From: CAWKKW01 sp963850345
GTDB lineage: Bacteria; Acidobacteriota; Terriglobia; Terriglobales; Acidobacteriaceae
Direction of reading: 5' to 3'
DNA length: 64,000 bases
Assembly: GCA_963850345.1 (NCBI GenBank)
Contig: CAWKKW010000011.1
Location: 1 to 64,000, forward strand
Positions within the stretch are counted from its first letter, which is position 1; each line of letters starts with the position of its first letter. The translations under genes were made by a program, and so were the position numbers. The notes beneath the pieces are model-generated. The model was not told where the DNA came from. It searched no databases and saw only the letters and a list, made by a program, of their open reading frames with translations. Positions 18,784-26,140 of this stretch are shown in pieces.

Positions 18784-19533
18784 TTGGCGGAAAACGGAAC
18801 AGATGCAATCGAGACTTACCCTGTAGCGACGGGAGACCGGGGTGCGCTCGCACCGTGGTGGCATACGGCACTGTTAGTGTTGCTGATTGTTGGGACTTCG
18901 ATTCTGGGCACGCGACACAGCCAGCATCGCGGGTTGTCGGGCCGCCACTTCGGAACCTATCTCTTCACATTGGGATGGGAGTGGTTCCTCGCCGCATTCG
19001 CGTACTGGGGACTCTGGCTCAAGAAAGTATCCATTGGAAGCGTGCTGGGCGAGTGGCGCAGGGATGCGCGTGGATGGTTGCGCGACCTGGGCGGGGCTTT
19101 GTTGTTCTGGATTATGGCGATGACCGTTCTCGCCGCCGTAAGCGTACTGCTGCGATGGGCGCACATGGAGAACGCGCAGAAGAAGATTGCTGAACTCGCG
19201 CCGAGCAGCTGGCTTGAGTTGGCTTTGTGGATCTTGCTCAGCGTGTCCGCCGGCTTTTGCGAGGAGTTCCTCTTTCGCGGTTATCTGCAACAGCAGTTTT
19301 CGCGCGTGAGCGGACGCGTGTGGATCGGAGTTGTTGGTTCTTCGTTGTTATTCGGCGCGGCTCACGGATACGAGGGTATGAGCGGGATGATCGCGATCAC
19401 GTTGTTTGGCGCGATGTTCAGCGTGCTTGCGATCAAGAGGCGCGGTCTTCGTACAGGCATGCTTGCTCACGCATGGCATGACACTTTCGTGGGAGCGTTA
19501 CTCGCGTTAGCAAAAGTTATGCACCTGCTGTGA
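18784..19533 (+). CDS. CPBP-family intramembrane glutamic protease
   Basis: About 249 residues with seven or eight membrane helices. The conserved CPBP/Abi motifs are present: FCEEFLFRGYLQ (EExxxR), FGAAHGYEG with its histidine, and HAWHD. Bacterial members process membrane-bound substrates or protect against self-made toxins; the substrate here is unknown. The TTG at 18784 behind GGGGAG is preferred; an upstream TTG at 18715 would add 23 residues without a membrane or signal feature. The gene is divergent from the thiolase gene. Confidence 0.85.
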   Translation: MAENGTDAIETYPVATGDRGALAPWWHTALLVLLIVGTSILGTRHSQHRGLSGRHFGTYLFTLGWEWFLAAFAYWGLWLKKVSIGSVLGEWRRDARGWLRDLGGALLFWIMAMTVLAAVSVLLRWAHMENAQKKIAELAPSSWLELALWILLSVSAGFCEEFLFRGYLQQQFSRVSGRVWIGVVGSSLLFGAAHGYEGMSGMIAITLFGAMFSVLAIKRRGLRTGMLAHAWHDTFVGALLALAKVMHLL

Positions 19534-19617
19534 AGAAAATTCACTCGATGCGGTCATCGCGAGTAGCGTTCGCGATTCCGAAATATGAGAAGAGTGATGC
19601 GAAATGTGATTTTTTTC

Positions 19618-19646
19618 TTGACACAGTTTTTTAGGAACTCTATACA
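19618..19646 (+). promoter_or_regulatory. Near-consensus sigma-70 promoter of the Lys/Ala peptide gene
   Basis: TTGACA (19618-19623), a 17-base spacer and TATACA (19641-19646) make the best promoter seen in the window. The start point should be near 19653, giving a leader of about 58 bases before the ATG at 19711. Strength suggests that the small peptide downstream is abundantly made. Confidence 0.75.
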
Positions 19647-19710
19647 TTCGATAACTGCAGCACGAGTGTTGCAGGTTCGATGAATCATCGAAAAGGGAGA
19701 ATAGAAAACC

Positions 19711-19782
19711 ATGGCAACCAAGAAGGCAGCCAAGAAGGCACCGGCAAAGAAGGCAGCAAAGAAAGCTACAAAGAAGAAATAA
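19711..19782 (+). CDS. 23-residue lysine/alanine-rich basic peptide (histone-H1-like)
   Basis: The frame reads MATKKAAKKAPAKKAAKKAT and then KKK, i.e. almost only Lys, Ala and Thr with one Pro, in AAKK repeats like the tails of histone H1 and bacterial Hc1/HctA-type proteins. It has a GGGAG ribosome binding site, its own near-consensus promoter and its own strong terminator, so it is a complete small transcription unit and not a chance frame. Such a peptide should bind DNA or RNA by charge. It is far shorter than known bacterial H1-like proteins. Chromatin compaction or RNA binding is inferred from composition alone. Confidence 0.7.
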   Translation: MATKKAAKKAPAKKAAKKATKKK

Positions 19783-19808
19783 CTAAGGCAACCGCAATAG
19801 GCAACACA

Positions 19809-19845
19809 TTCGGGGGACGCCAAAAGCGTCCCCCGAAGTGTTTTT
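19809..19845 (+). terminator. Rho-independent terminator of the Lys/Ala peptide gene
   Basis: A perfect 12-bp stem, TTCGGGGGACGC (19809-19820) with GCGTCCCCCGAA (19826-19837), loop CAAAA, followed by GTGTTTTTG. It ends the transcript 26 bases after the peptide stop codon. Confidence 0.85.
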
Positions 19846-19918
19846 GCGCAAAGCTTTGGGCGTTGCGTGACTGCCGATTCGCTGGACGTGGTGAGAGAAG
19901 CAGAGCAGGATAAGGAAC

Positions 19919-20650
19919 ATGACGCGACGCAGATGGATAGCCGATACCTGGGACGAAGCGACTGCAACTCTGGCGGGGCAACAGGCAGCGCACCTGGTCC
20001 GCGTACTTCGCGCCCAAGCCGGAATGGAGTTCGACATCGTCGCAGGCGGACGCGTTTGGCATAGCGTGATCGCGGGAATTAGCGGAGACGCGGTGCGCTT
20101 CAACCTAGTAGCCGAGGTGGAAGCAGAGCCGGCGCTTCCGGCAACCCTGTTGCTCTCTATCTATAAGTTCGATCGGATGGAATGGGCAATGGAGAAGGCA
20201 ACGGAGCTCGGCATTGCCTGTATCGTGCCGATGATTACGCGGCGAACGGAGAAGCATCTTGCTGCCGCGGCGCCAAACCGTCTCGAGCGTTGGCGGCGGA
20301 TTGCACGCGAGGCATCGCAGCAGGCGCGCCGCTCGGATGTTCCGTCGATTGAAGATGTCGTTCCAGTGAAAGTCGCGGTGAAGGCCGAGCCGACTGCGCT
20401 ACGTCTCCTGCTCGCCGAACAGGAACGAACAACCACCCTGAAAAATGCGATCGAAGCTGGCCTGTCGCTCAGCGGAGACGAGATGCCGCAACTTCGGTTA
20501 GCGATTGGGCCGGAAGGCGGCTGGGCTTCAGAAGAAGAGGCGCTGTTCGATGCGGAGGGTTGGAAGCCGGTAAGCCTGGGACCGCGGATTCTTCGCGCGG
20601 AGACCGCCGCCATCGCGGCGATGTCGGTGATGAGTGCCCTGTTGGAATAG
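19919..20650 (+). CDS. rsmE: 16S rRNA (uracil-1498-N3)-methyltransferase
   Basis: 243 residues; methylates U1498 of 16S rRNA with S-adenosylmethionine. The SPOUT-fold knot motifs are visible: FDRMEWAMEKATELGI, LAIGPEGGWASEEEALF and VSLGPRILRAETAAIAA. The N-terminal PUA-like domain contains AAHLVRVLRAQAG. In many bacteria rsmE lies next to dnaJ or prmA; here it converges on dnaJ of the heat-shock operon, separated by a terminator. Confidence 0.94.
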   Translation: MTRRRWIADTWDEATATLAGQQAAHLVRVLRAQAGMEFDIVAGGRVWHSVIAGISGDAVRFNLVAEVEAEPALPATLLLSIYKFDRMEWAMEKATELGIACIVPMITRRTEKHLAAAAPNRLERWRRIAREASQQARRSDVPSIEDVVPVKVAVKAEPTALRLLLAEQERTTTLKNAIEAGLSLSGDEMPQLRLAIGPEGGWASEEEALFDAEGWKPVSLGPRILRAETAAIAAMSVMSALLE

Positions 20651-20708
20651 GGGACGCGGACATTCTTGAGGGGCGAGCACGTTATCCGTGTAATACAGAA
20701 AATAAGAA

Positions 20709-20733
20709 GGGCTGCAACGAATGGTTGCAGCCC
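20709..20733 (-). terminator. Terminator between rsmE and dnaJ
   Basis: A perfect 10-bp stem, GGGCTGCAAC (20709-20718) with GTTGCAGCCC (20724-20733) and loop GAATG. On the minus strand it is followed by TTCTTATTTTC, so it mainly ends the hrcA-grpE-dnaJ transcript; it may also serve rsmE. Confidence 0.75.
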
Positions 20734-20755
20734 TCTCCTTTGTGTCCGGTCCGCT

Positions 20756-21880
20756 CTAGCTGAAGAGGTCCTTCATCTTGCTGAGGAGGCTGCGTGAGGT
20801 CGGAGTATTTTCGACCGTCATAGTTTCTGCCAGTTGCCGGAGCAATTCGCGCTGGACCTTGGTTAACTTCTTCGGCGTCTGTACCGCCACCTGAACGATC
20901 AGGTCGCCGCGTCCATGCTCGTTCAAGAACGGCACGCCCTTACCGCGAATTCGAAATTCCTTGCCGCTCGGCGTTCCTTCGGGAATCTTGAGGTGGCTCT
21001 CTCCATCCATCGTCGGAATCGCGAGTTCATCGCCCAGTGCGGCTTGGGGGAAGGAGATCGGCATCACGCAATGCAGATCGTTACCGTCGCGCTCGAAGAA
21101 CGCGTGGGGTTTCACAGCCAGCACTATATATAGGTCGCCATTGGGACCGCCGAAGCGTCCGGCATCGCCCTCACCCTGATATCGAATGCGAGTGCCGTCT
21201 TCCACGCCGGCTGGAATGCTGACGTGGATGGTGTGTTCCTTAGCGACGCGCGCATCCCCGCGGCAGGTCGTGCACGGATCGGTGATCACGCTGCCAGTAC
21301 CTCCGCAGGCGGTACAGGTTCTCGCGATCGAAAAGAAGCCTTGCTGGTAGCGGACCTGTCCGCGGCCCTGGCATTGCTGGCAGGTGCTTGGACCACGCAT
21401 GCTCTGGGTGCCGGTTCCGCGGCAGTCGGTGCAGGCTTCCATGCGACGGATACTGATATCCGTATCTTTGCCGAAGACAGCGTCACCGAATTCAATGGTG
21501 TGGTCGAAACGAAGATCGCGGCCACGCTGTGCGCGGGAGGCTTTGCGTCCGCCGCCGCCCATGTTGAACATCTCGCCAAAGAAGTCGCCGAAGATATCCC
21601 CAATATCCTGCGCATTGGTGAAGCCGCCGGCCCCGTTGGAAACACCGGCGTGACCGTAGCGGTCGTAGGCCGCACGCTTCTGTGGGTCGCAGAGCACCTG
21701 GTACGCTTCGCTGGCTTCTTTAAACTTCTCTTCCGCCGCGGGGTCGTCCGGATTGCGGTCCGGATGATGCTGCATGGCGAGTTTGCGATAAGCGGTTTTG
21801 AGCTCCTGCTCGCTGGCTTCGCGCGAAACACCGAGTACTTCGTAATAGTCGAGTTTGCTCACGTTGGATGTCTGGCTCAT
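20756..21880 (-). CDS. dnaJ: Chaperone protein DnaJ
   Basis: 374 residues; Hsp40 co-chaperone that delivers substrates to DnaK and stimulates its ATPase. The J domain carries the HPD motif (MQHHPDRNPDD, about residue 38), followed by a G/F-rich stretch (GGGGRK region). The zinc-binding domain has four CxxC repeats (CTDCRGTG, CQQCQGRG, CTACGGTG, CTTCRGDA); the fourth has Asp where Gly is usual. The substrate domain follows. It overlaps grpE by 4 bases (ATGA) and is the last gene of hrcA-grpE-dnaJ. Confidence 0.96.
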   Translation of the reverse strand: MSQTSNVSKLDYYEVLGVSREASEQELKTAYRKLAMQHHPDRNPDDPAAEEKFKEASEAYQVLCDPQKRAAYDRYGHAGVSNGAGGFTNAQDIGDIFGDFFGEMFNMGGGGRKASRAQRGRDLRFDHTIEFGDAVFGKDTDISIRRMEACTDCRGTGTQSMRGPSTCQQCQGRGQVRYQQGFFSIARTCTACGGTGSVITDPCTTCRGDARVAKEHTIHVSIPAGVEDGTRIRYQGEGDAGRFGGPNGDLYIVLAVKPHAFFERDGNDLHCVMPISFPQAALGDELAIPTMDGESHLKIPEGTPSGKEFRIRGKGVPFLNEHGRGDLIVQVAVQTPKKLTKVQRELLRQLAETMTVENTPTSRSLLSKMKDLFS

Positions 21881-22503
21881 GCTTCCTTCTGTTTCTGGTT
21901 ACTGACGACGCGCACCAGGGCCGGACGCAGAAGGCGTTCCTTGATGCGATACCCACGGCGAACTTCGTCCAGCACCTGCTGGTCTGGCAGGTCAGTGCGT
22001 TCCACGCTGTCGAGAGCCTCATGAACGCGCGGATCGAAGGTGGTGCCGACCGTCTCGACCGGCTGCACATTCAGCGAACGAAGCGCATCTTCCATCTGCT
22101 TGAGAATCAGTTCGACCCCGGCGCGCAGTTGTTCCGCAGATCCGTTCGACTTGAGAGCGAGTTGGAAGTTATCGAGGACGGGTAGAATTTGCTCGACTGC
22201 ACCGGCTTGCGCGAAGTCACGAAAATCCGCTCGCTCGCGCGCCTCTCGTTTGCGGGCATTGTCGAACTCCGCCTGCAGACGCGCCAGCCGGTCGACCAAC
22301 TGGTCCCGCTCCGCCTTGAGGCGTTCGTATTCCAGCTCGGGCACGGTGCCTGCACCTTCCAACGGGCCGGTCTGTGTGGTCTTGCTGGCAGCATTGCTGT
22401 CCACGGTAGCTGCATCAGAAGGATCGCTGACCGGATCGGTATTCTGGTGCGACTCAATCTGTTCGTCGGTCATCTTGTTTGCGTCAAAAATTTTGGCAGT
22501 CAT
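21877..22503 (-). CDS. grpE: Nucleotide exchange factor GrpE
   Basis: 208 residues; releases ADP from DnaK. A long N-terminal coiled coil (LEYERLKAERDQLVDRLARL, then QAEFDNARKREARE) leads to the beta domain with VGTTFDPRVHEAL and RRGYRIKERLLRPALV, both family signatures. The first 50 residues are acidic and disordered. It lies 92 bases downstream of hrcA and is translationally coupled to dnaJ. dnaK is not in this window. Confidence 0.95.
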   Translation of the reverse strand: MTAKIFDANKMTDEQIESHQNTDPVSDPSDAATVDSNAASKTTQTGPLEGAGTVPELEYERLKAERDQLVDRLARLQAEFDNARKREARERADFRDFAQAGAVEQILPVLDNFQLALKSNGSAEQLRAGVELILKQMEDALRSLNVQPVETVGTTFDPRVHEALDSVERTDLPDQQVLDEVRRGYRIKERLLRPALVRVVSNQKQKEA

Positions 22504-22595
22504 GGTGTCTCGGTTCTGGGCCTTTCATAGTTCATCGCCCCAGGGCTATCGCTCCAGGCCACACACTCGCGGACCTACAGCCTGTTTTCAGGGGG

Positions 22596-23696
22596 TTACT
22601 GGGGTGGCTGAAGAATTCTGTCAGACAGATGCGCGATAAAGGCCACTGCGTTAATCGTATCCTGATACTGGATGCGCGTGGGCGCGATCACGGCCACCGT
22701 ACCCAAGCTTTCCATCCCCAGGCGGGCCGGTGCGCCGATAAGTACAAGATTACGCATCTCCGGAAAAGATTCTTCCAGTCCCACTACCACTCGCACGGCT
22801 TGCTGACGAGCATCAACATACGCGTTCAGCAACTCGATCAGCCGTTCCTTAGCCTCAAGGGCGCTCAAGAGCTGGCGCAGCCGTTCGCGATCCGCTTCCC
22901 CGCCAATGAGATTGGCGACACCCTCTATAAAGATGGCCGGACCTGCTGATACGGGCGAGAAGGCGCCGTTGCGGCAAAGGTCCTCGAGCGAATGCATCAG
23001 GCGGTCGTACTCACTGCGCTCCTGCTGCAGGCGTGTGCCTAGCTCGACGCGAATGTTCTCGATGGACCAGCCGTGAAAATTCTCATTAAGATAACGGCCG
23101 GCAGTGGCAAGTTCTCCAGAGTCGAGATCGCGATCGAGGGTCAACACCCGATCGAGAACCACACCTGCCTTGGTAACGACCACGGCCAACACCCGCCCAG
23201 TTGAAACGCGCGAGAAGTGAATGTGTTCGAGCAAGTGAATATCCCCGTGCGATGCAATGGCGACACCGAGGCCGCTCGAGAGCAGGGCCAGGACATGCGA
23301 GGTTCGCTCAAGAAATTGCTGACGACTACTCACGCCGGCAAAGCTCTCTTCAATCTGGTCCTGCCGGTCCTGCGAGAGACTGGTAGGCGCGATCCGCGCG
23401 ACGCCATTCAATTGCTCGACGTAGAAGCGGAAGGCCCGCGGCGTGGGAATGCGTCCGGCGGAGGTGTGCGGCTGCTCTAACAGACCTGATTCCCCAAGCG
23501 AAGCCATCACGTTACGGATGGTCGCGGAGCTCATCCCGTCCTTATGAGCGAACTGGCGGGCAATCGCCTGAGAGGCTACCGGTTCCCCGGTGGCAATGTA
23601 TGTATCGATGATCGCAGTCAGCACCAGCCGCTCGCGCGGACTGATGCGGAGCTCTGAGGTCACATCCCGACCGCCATTTGGTGTATCTCGCAGCAT
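22596..23696 (-). CDS. hrcA: Heat-inducible transcription repressor HrcA
   Basis: 366 residues; winged-helix repressor of class I heat-shock genes that normally binds CIRCE elements. The DNA-binding domain shows LRISPRERLVLTAIIDTYIA and SSATIRNVMASLGESGLL. The C-terminal GAF-like domain ends with LVLIGAPARLGMESLGTVAV and QYQDTINAVAFIAHLSDRI, typical of the family. It is first in the operon with grpE and dnaJ. No CIRCE repeat was found upstream; a different palindrome is present instead. Confidence 0.95.
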   Translation of the reverse strand: MLRDTPNGGRDVTSELRISPRERLVLTAIIDTYIATGEPVASQAIARQFAHKDGMSSATIRNVMASLGESGLLEQPHTSAGRIPTPRAFRFYVEQLNGVARIAPTSLSQDRQDQIEESFAGVSSRQQFLERTSHVLALLSSGLGVAIASHGDIHLLEHIHFSRVSTGRVLAVVVTKAGVVLDRVLTLDRDLDSGELATAGRYLNENFHGWSIENIRVELGTRLQQERSEYDRLMHSLEDLCRNGAFSPVSAGPAIFIEGVANLIGGEADRERLRQLLSALEAKERLIELLNAYVDARQQAVRVVVGLEESFPEMRNLVLIGAPARLGMESLGTVAVIAPTRIQYQDTINAVAFIAHLSDRILQPPQ

Positions 23697-23732
23697 GATT
23701 CACCGGTAAAACAGAGAGAGCCGTCCTGTTTA

Positions 23733-23761
23733 ATTCTAGGAATCTCCGTGCGGTGTGTCAA
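23733..23761 (-). promoter_or_regulatory. Promoter of the hrcA-grpE-dnaJ operon
   Basis: On the minus strand TTGACA (23761-23756), a 17-base spacer and TAGAAT (23738-23733) form a good sigma-70 promoter; the start point would lie near 23726, about 30 bases before the hrcA ATG. Confidence 0.65.
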
Positions 23762-23764
23762 TTA

Positions 23765-23779
23765 ATGTGAGTCTCACAT
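23765..23779. promoter_or_regulatory. Perfect palindrome upstream of the hrcA promoter
   Basis: ATGTGAG-T-CTCACAT is a perfect 7-bp inverted repeat with a one-base centre, just upstream of the hrcA -35 box. It does not resemble CIRCE. It may bind a regulator of hrcA or of the divergent gene at 23881. Function unproved. Confidence 0.45.
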
Positions 23780-23860
23780 CGTAAACTCCGATTTGACTCG
23801 TCGACAATTCGAGACTCAGCCTTCCCCTTTAGCGGCGAAGGATTTCTCCTGCTATATGCT

Positions 23861-23881
23861 ACCATGGTACATTGGTACCAA
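23861..23881. promoter_or_regulatory. Operator-like repeats overlapping the start of the CopG-like gene
   Basis: ACCATGGT (23861-23868) and TTGGTACCAA (23872-23881) are perfect palindromes, and TGGTAC occurs twice in direct order 8 bases apart (23865 and 23873). They cover the predicted start point and the ATG. Ribbon-helix-helix proteins often bind such repeats in their own promoters, so autoregulation is likely. Confidence 0.5.
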
Positions 23882-24153
23882 TGGCGGATAAGAACAATGC
23901 ATTCGGCATTGAAGTCGAACGGGTGCAGACCGGCGTGCGACTAGAAAAGCGCATGTTGAAGGTGCTAAAAGCCGTCGCCGAGCAGAAGGACATGAGCCTG
24001 GGAGATTTGCTCGAAGGCATCGTGCTGCATGCCTTTGAAGGAAAAGCCGCGTTTTCGCCACATACGCTGAAGGAAATCGAGCAATTCAAGAGCCTCTACG
24101 GCATGACCCTCACAGCCCAGCACAGCCATCAATTGAAGGAGCGCAAGCAATGA
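23881..24153 (+). CDS. Ribbon-helix-helix (CopG-like) small DNA-binding protein
   Basis: 90 residues. GVRLEKRMLKVLKAVAEQKD then MSLGDLLEGIVLHAFEG fits the strand-helix-helix fold, followed by a short helical tail. The ATG at 23881 is preferred over a TTG three codons upstream. The gene overlaps the next one (ATGA at 24150), so the two form an operon; operator-like repeats cover its start. Its target other than itself is unknown. Confidence 0.7.
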   Translation: MADKNNAFGIEVERVQTGVRLEKRMLKVLKAVAEQKDMSLGDLLEGIVLHAFEGKAAFSPHTLKEIEQFKSLYGMTLTAQHSHQLKERKQ

Positions 24154-24680
24154 ACCTTTTAGGTGTGGCCGCACTTGCAGCCTCTGCCGTGCTGCCGGTA
24201 TTTGCTCAGACCAGGGCCGAGGCGCCGCTCGAGCACGTGCGCAACAGCTTTGTGCTGACCGTGCACGCGCCGTATGAAGAGGCGGCGCCCCTGTTCGGAC
24301 CTAACGGGGAACGGGGATGGGCAGGCGCGCGATGGGATCCTCGATTCCTGTACCCGCAGCCGGCCGAGGATGTAGAGGGGGCCGTATTCACGGTTCAGCA
24401 TGGTGAGCATAAGAGCGTTTGGGTCAACACGGTTTTCGATCTCCAGACGCGCTACTTTCAATACGTCTACTTCATTCCCGATGTCCTAGTCACGATCGTC
24501 GATGTGAACTTCGATCCGCTGGAAAACGAGGACACTGAGGTGCACGTGGTGTACACGCGGACCGCGCTCAACGCAGCCGCGAATGCGGACGTGAAGGCGC
24601 TGGGCGAAAGCGATGCGCAGAGTGGCAAACAATGGCAGGAAGCGGTGAATGCCTATCTCGAGAGTCGCAAGCGGCCTTAG
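24150..24680 (+). CDS. Secreted protein of unknown function, possibly SRPBCC-like
   Basis: 176 residues with a signal peptide (MNLLGVAALAASAVLPVFAQ). The mature part has the order FVLTVHAPYEEAAPLFGPNG, WDPRFLYPQ, GAVFTVQHGEHKSVWVN and RYFQYVYFIPDVLVTIVDVN, a helix-grip-like pattern with a cavity that could bind a hydrophobic ligand. It is translationally coupled to the CopG-like gene and ends shortly before serB. The fold assignment is tentative and no substrate can be named. Confidence 0.6.
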   Translation: MNLLGVAALAASAVLPVFAQTRAEAPLEHVRNSFVLTVHAPYEEAAPLFGPNGERGWAGARWDPRFLYPQPAEDVEGAVFTVQHGEHKSVWVNTVFDLQTRYFQYVYFIPDVLVTIVDVNFDPLENEDTEVHVVYTRTALNAAANADVKALGESDAQSGKQWQEAVNAYLESRKRP

Positions 24681-24799
24681 CCCGCGAATTTGACCTGTTC
24701 GTTACCTGGGACATGCGGCGCGGTGTTGAACGGCGGCCTACGGAAGTTGGCAGCGTACCCGAAAAATTCTACTCGGCTGTTACCCTGAAACCTGAACCC

Positions 24800-26056
24800 A
24801 TGAATGAAACCATCCTGATGCATTTCTCCGGCCGGGATCACGCGGGCCTGACCACTCTGTTGACCGGCATCCTCGCGGAATTTGACGCCTGCGTTCTCGA
24901 CATCGGTCAGGCGGTAGTCCATGAGACGCTGGCCCTGGGGTTACTGGTCGAGGTCGCGTCCGGCAAGGAATTCACGCCGCTGAAGAATGCGTTGATCGTC
25001 AAAGCGCATGAACTGGATTTGAAAGTGCGGTTCACAACGGTCACTAAGGAACAGTTTCAGCATTGGGTCACGCGGCAAGGCAAAGACCGTTTCATCATCA
25101 ATATTTTGGGCAGGGCGATCACTGCCCGGCAGATCTCTCGCGTAACAGCGATTGTTGCGGAACACGGACTGAACGTGGACCGCATCGAGCGACTCTCGGG
25201 CCGCATGTCGCTGGCGGTTCATTCCGCAAAGGCGAACGCCTGCATCGAGCTCAGGGTCAGTGGACAGGCGCGTTCTGAAGACGAGATGCGAGCGGCGTTT
25301 CTCGAGACAGCTCACGAACTGACCATCGACATCGCCTTCCAGCGGGAGAGCATCTTCCGGCGGAACCGCCGCTTGTTTGCCTTCGACATGGATTCCACAC
25401 TCATCCAGGGCGAAGTGATCGATGAACTCGCCAAGATGGCCGGAGTGGCCGATGAGGTGGTGAAGATTACCGAATCGGCGATGCGCGGCGAGATCGAGTT
25501 CCAGGAAAGCTTTCGCAGACGGGTGTCGTTACTGAAGGGACTGCCGGAAGAACGCGTCCACGCACTGCTCGGAACTATTCCCCTGGTTGAGGGAGCGGAC
25601 CGGCTCATCGGCACGTTAAAGATCCTTGGTTACAAGACGGCGATTTTGTCCGGAGGTTTCACGTTCTTTGGTCAACATCTGCAAACTCGTCTCGGTGTCG
25701 ATTACGTATTTGCCAACGAGCTCGAGGTGCGGGACGGTGTGGTGACGGGCGAGGTGAATACCCGCATTGTCGATGGGGCTCGCAAGGCAGAACTGCTGCA
25801 GGAGATTGCGGCGCGAGAACAGATCTCGCTCGAACAGATCGTGGCGGTGGGCGACGGAGCAAACGACCTGCCCATGTTGAAGCTGGCCGGGATGGGCATC
25901 GCCTTTCGGGCGAAGCCGATCGTCAGGCAGGGTGCGGACCAGGCACTCTCATTTCTCGGATTGGACAGCCTGCTGTACCTGGTTGGCGTGCGGGATCGCG
26001 ACCTCGAGGAGATTCCGCAAACACTCGTGAGTGACTGGCCCAGCGAGAACTCCTGA
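24800..26056 (+). CDS. serB: Phosphoserine phosphatase with N-terminal ACT domains
   Basis: 418 residues; the last step of serine synthesis. The HAD core contains FAFDMDSTLIQGEVIDELAK with the nucleophilic first aspartate, the ILSGGFTFF motif II region and VGDGANDLPMLKLAG motif IV. The N-terminal half has two ACT-like segments (MNETILMHFSGRDHAGLTTL and DRFIINILGRAITARQISRV), which usually bind amino acids and suggest feedback by serine. ATG 24800 begins the ACT domain; an upstream frame open to 24632 overlaps the previous gene and is not likely used. Confidence 0.92.
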   Translation: MNETILMHFSGRDHAGLTTLLTGILAEFDACVLDIGQAVVHETLALGLLVEVASGKEFTPLKNALIVKAHELDLKVRFTTVTKEQFQHWVTRQGKDRFIINILGRAITARQISRVTAIVAEHGLNVDRIERLSGRMSLAVHSAKANACIELRVSGQARSEDEMRAAFLETAHELTIDIAFQRESIFRRNRRLFAFDMDSTLIQGEVIDELAKMAGVADEVVKITESAMRGEIEFQESFRRRVSLLKGLPEERVHALLGTIPLVEGADRLIGTLKILGYKTAILSGGFTFFGQHLQTRLGVDYVFANELEVRDGVVTGEVNTRIVDGARKAELLQEIAAREQISLEQIVAVGDGANDLPMLKLAGMGIAFRAKPIVRQGADQALSFLGLDSLLYLVGVRDRDLEEIPQTLVSDWPSENS

Positions 26057-26140
26057 CGCGACCGCTTCTCCCCGGGTGAGTGAGCCCGAGGGACGCTCGG
26101 CACTCCAGGCGCCATCGGCATTTTCAGTTCGACTCTCCGT

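Noticed and set aside
18720..19290. Frames overlapping the CPBP protease gene on both strands
   Set aside because: The CPBP frame has membrane helices and all catalytic motifs; the others have none.
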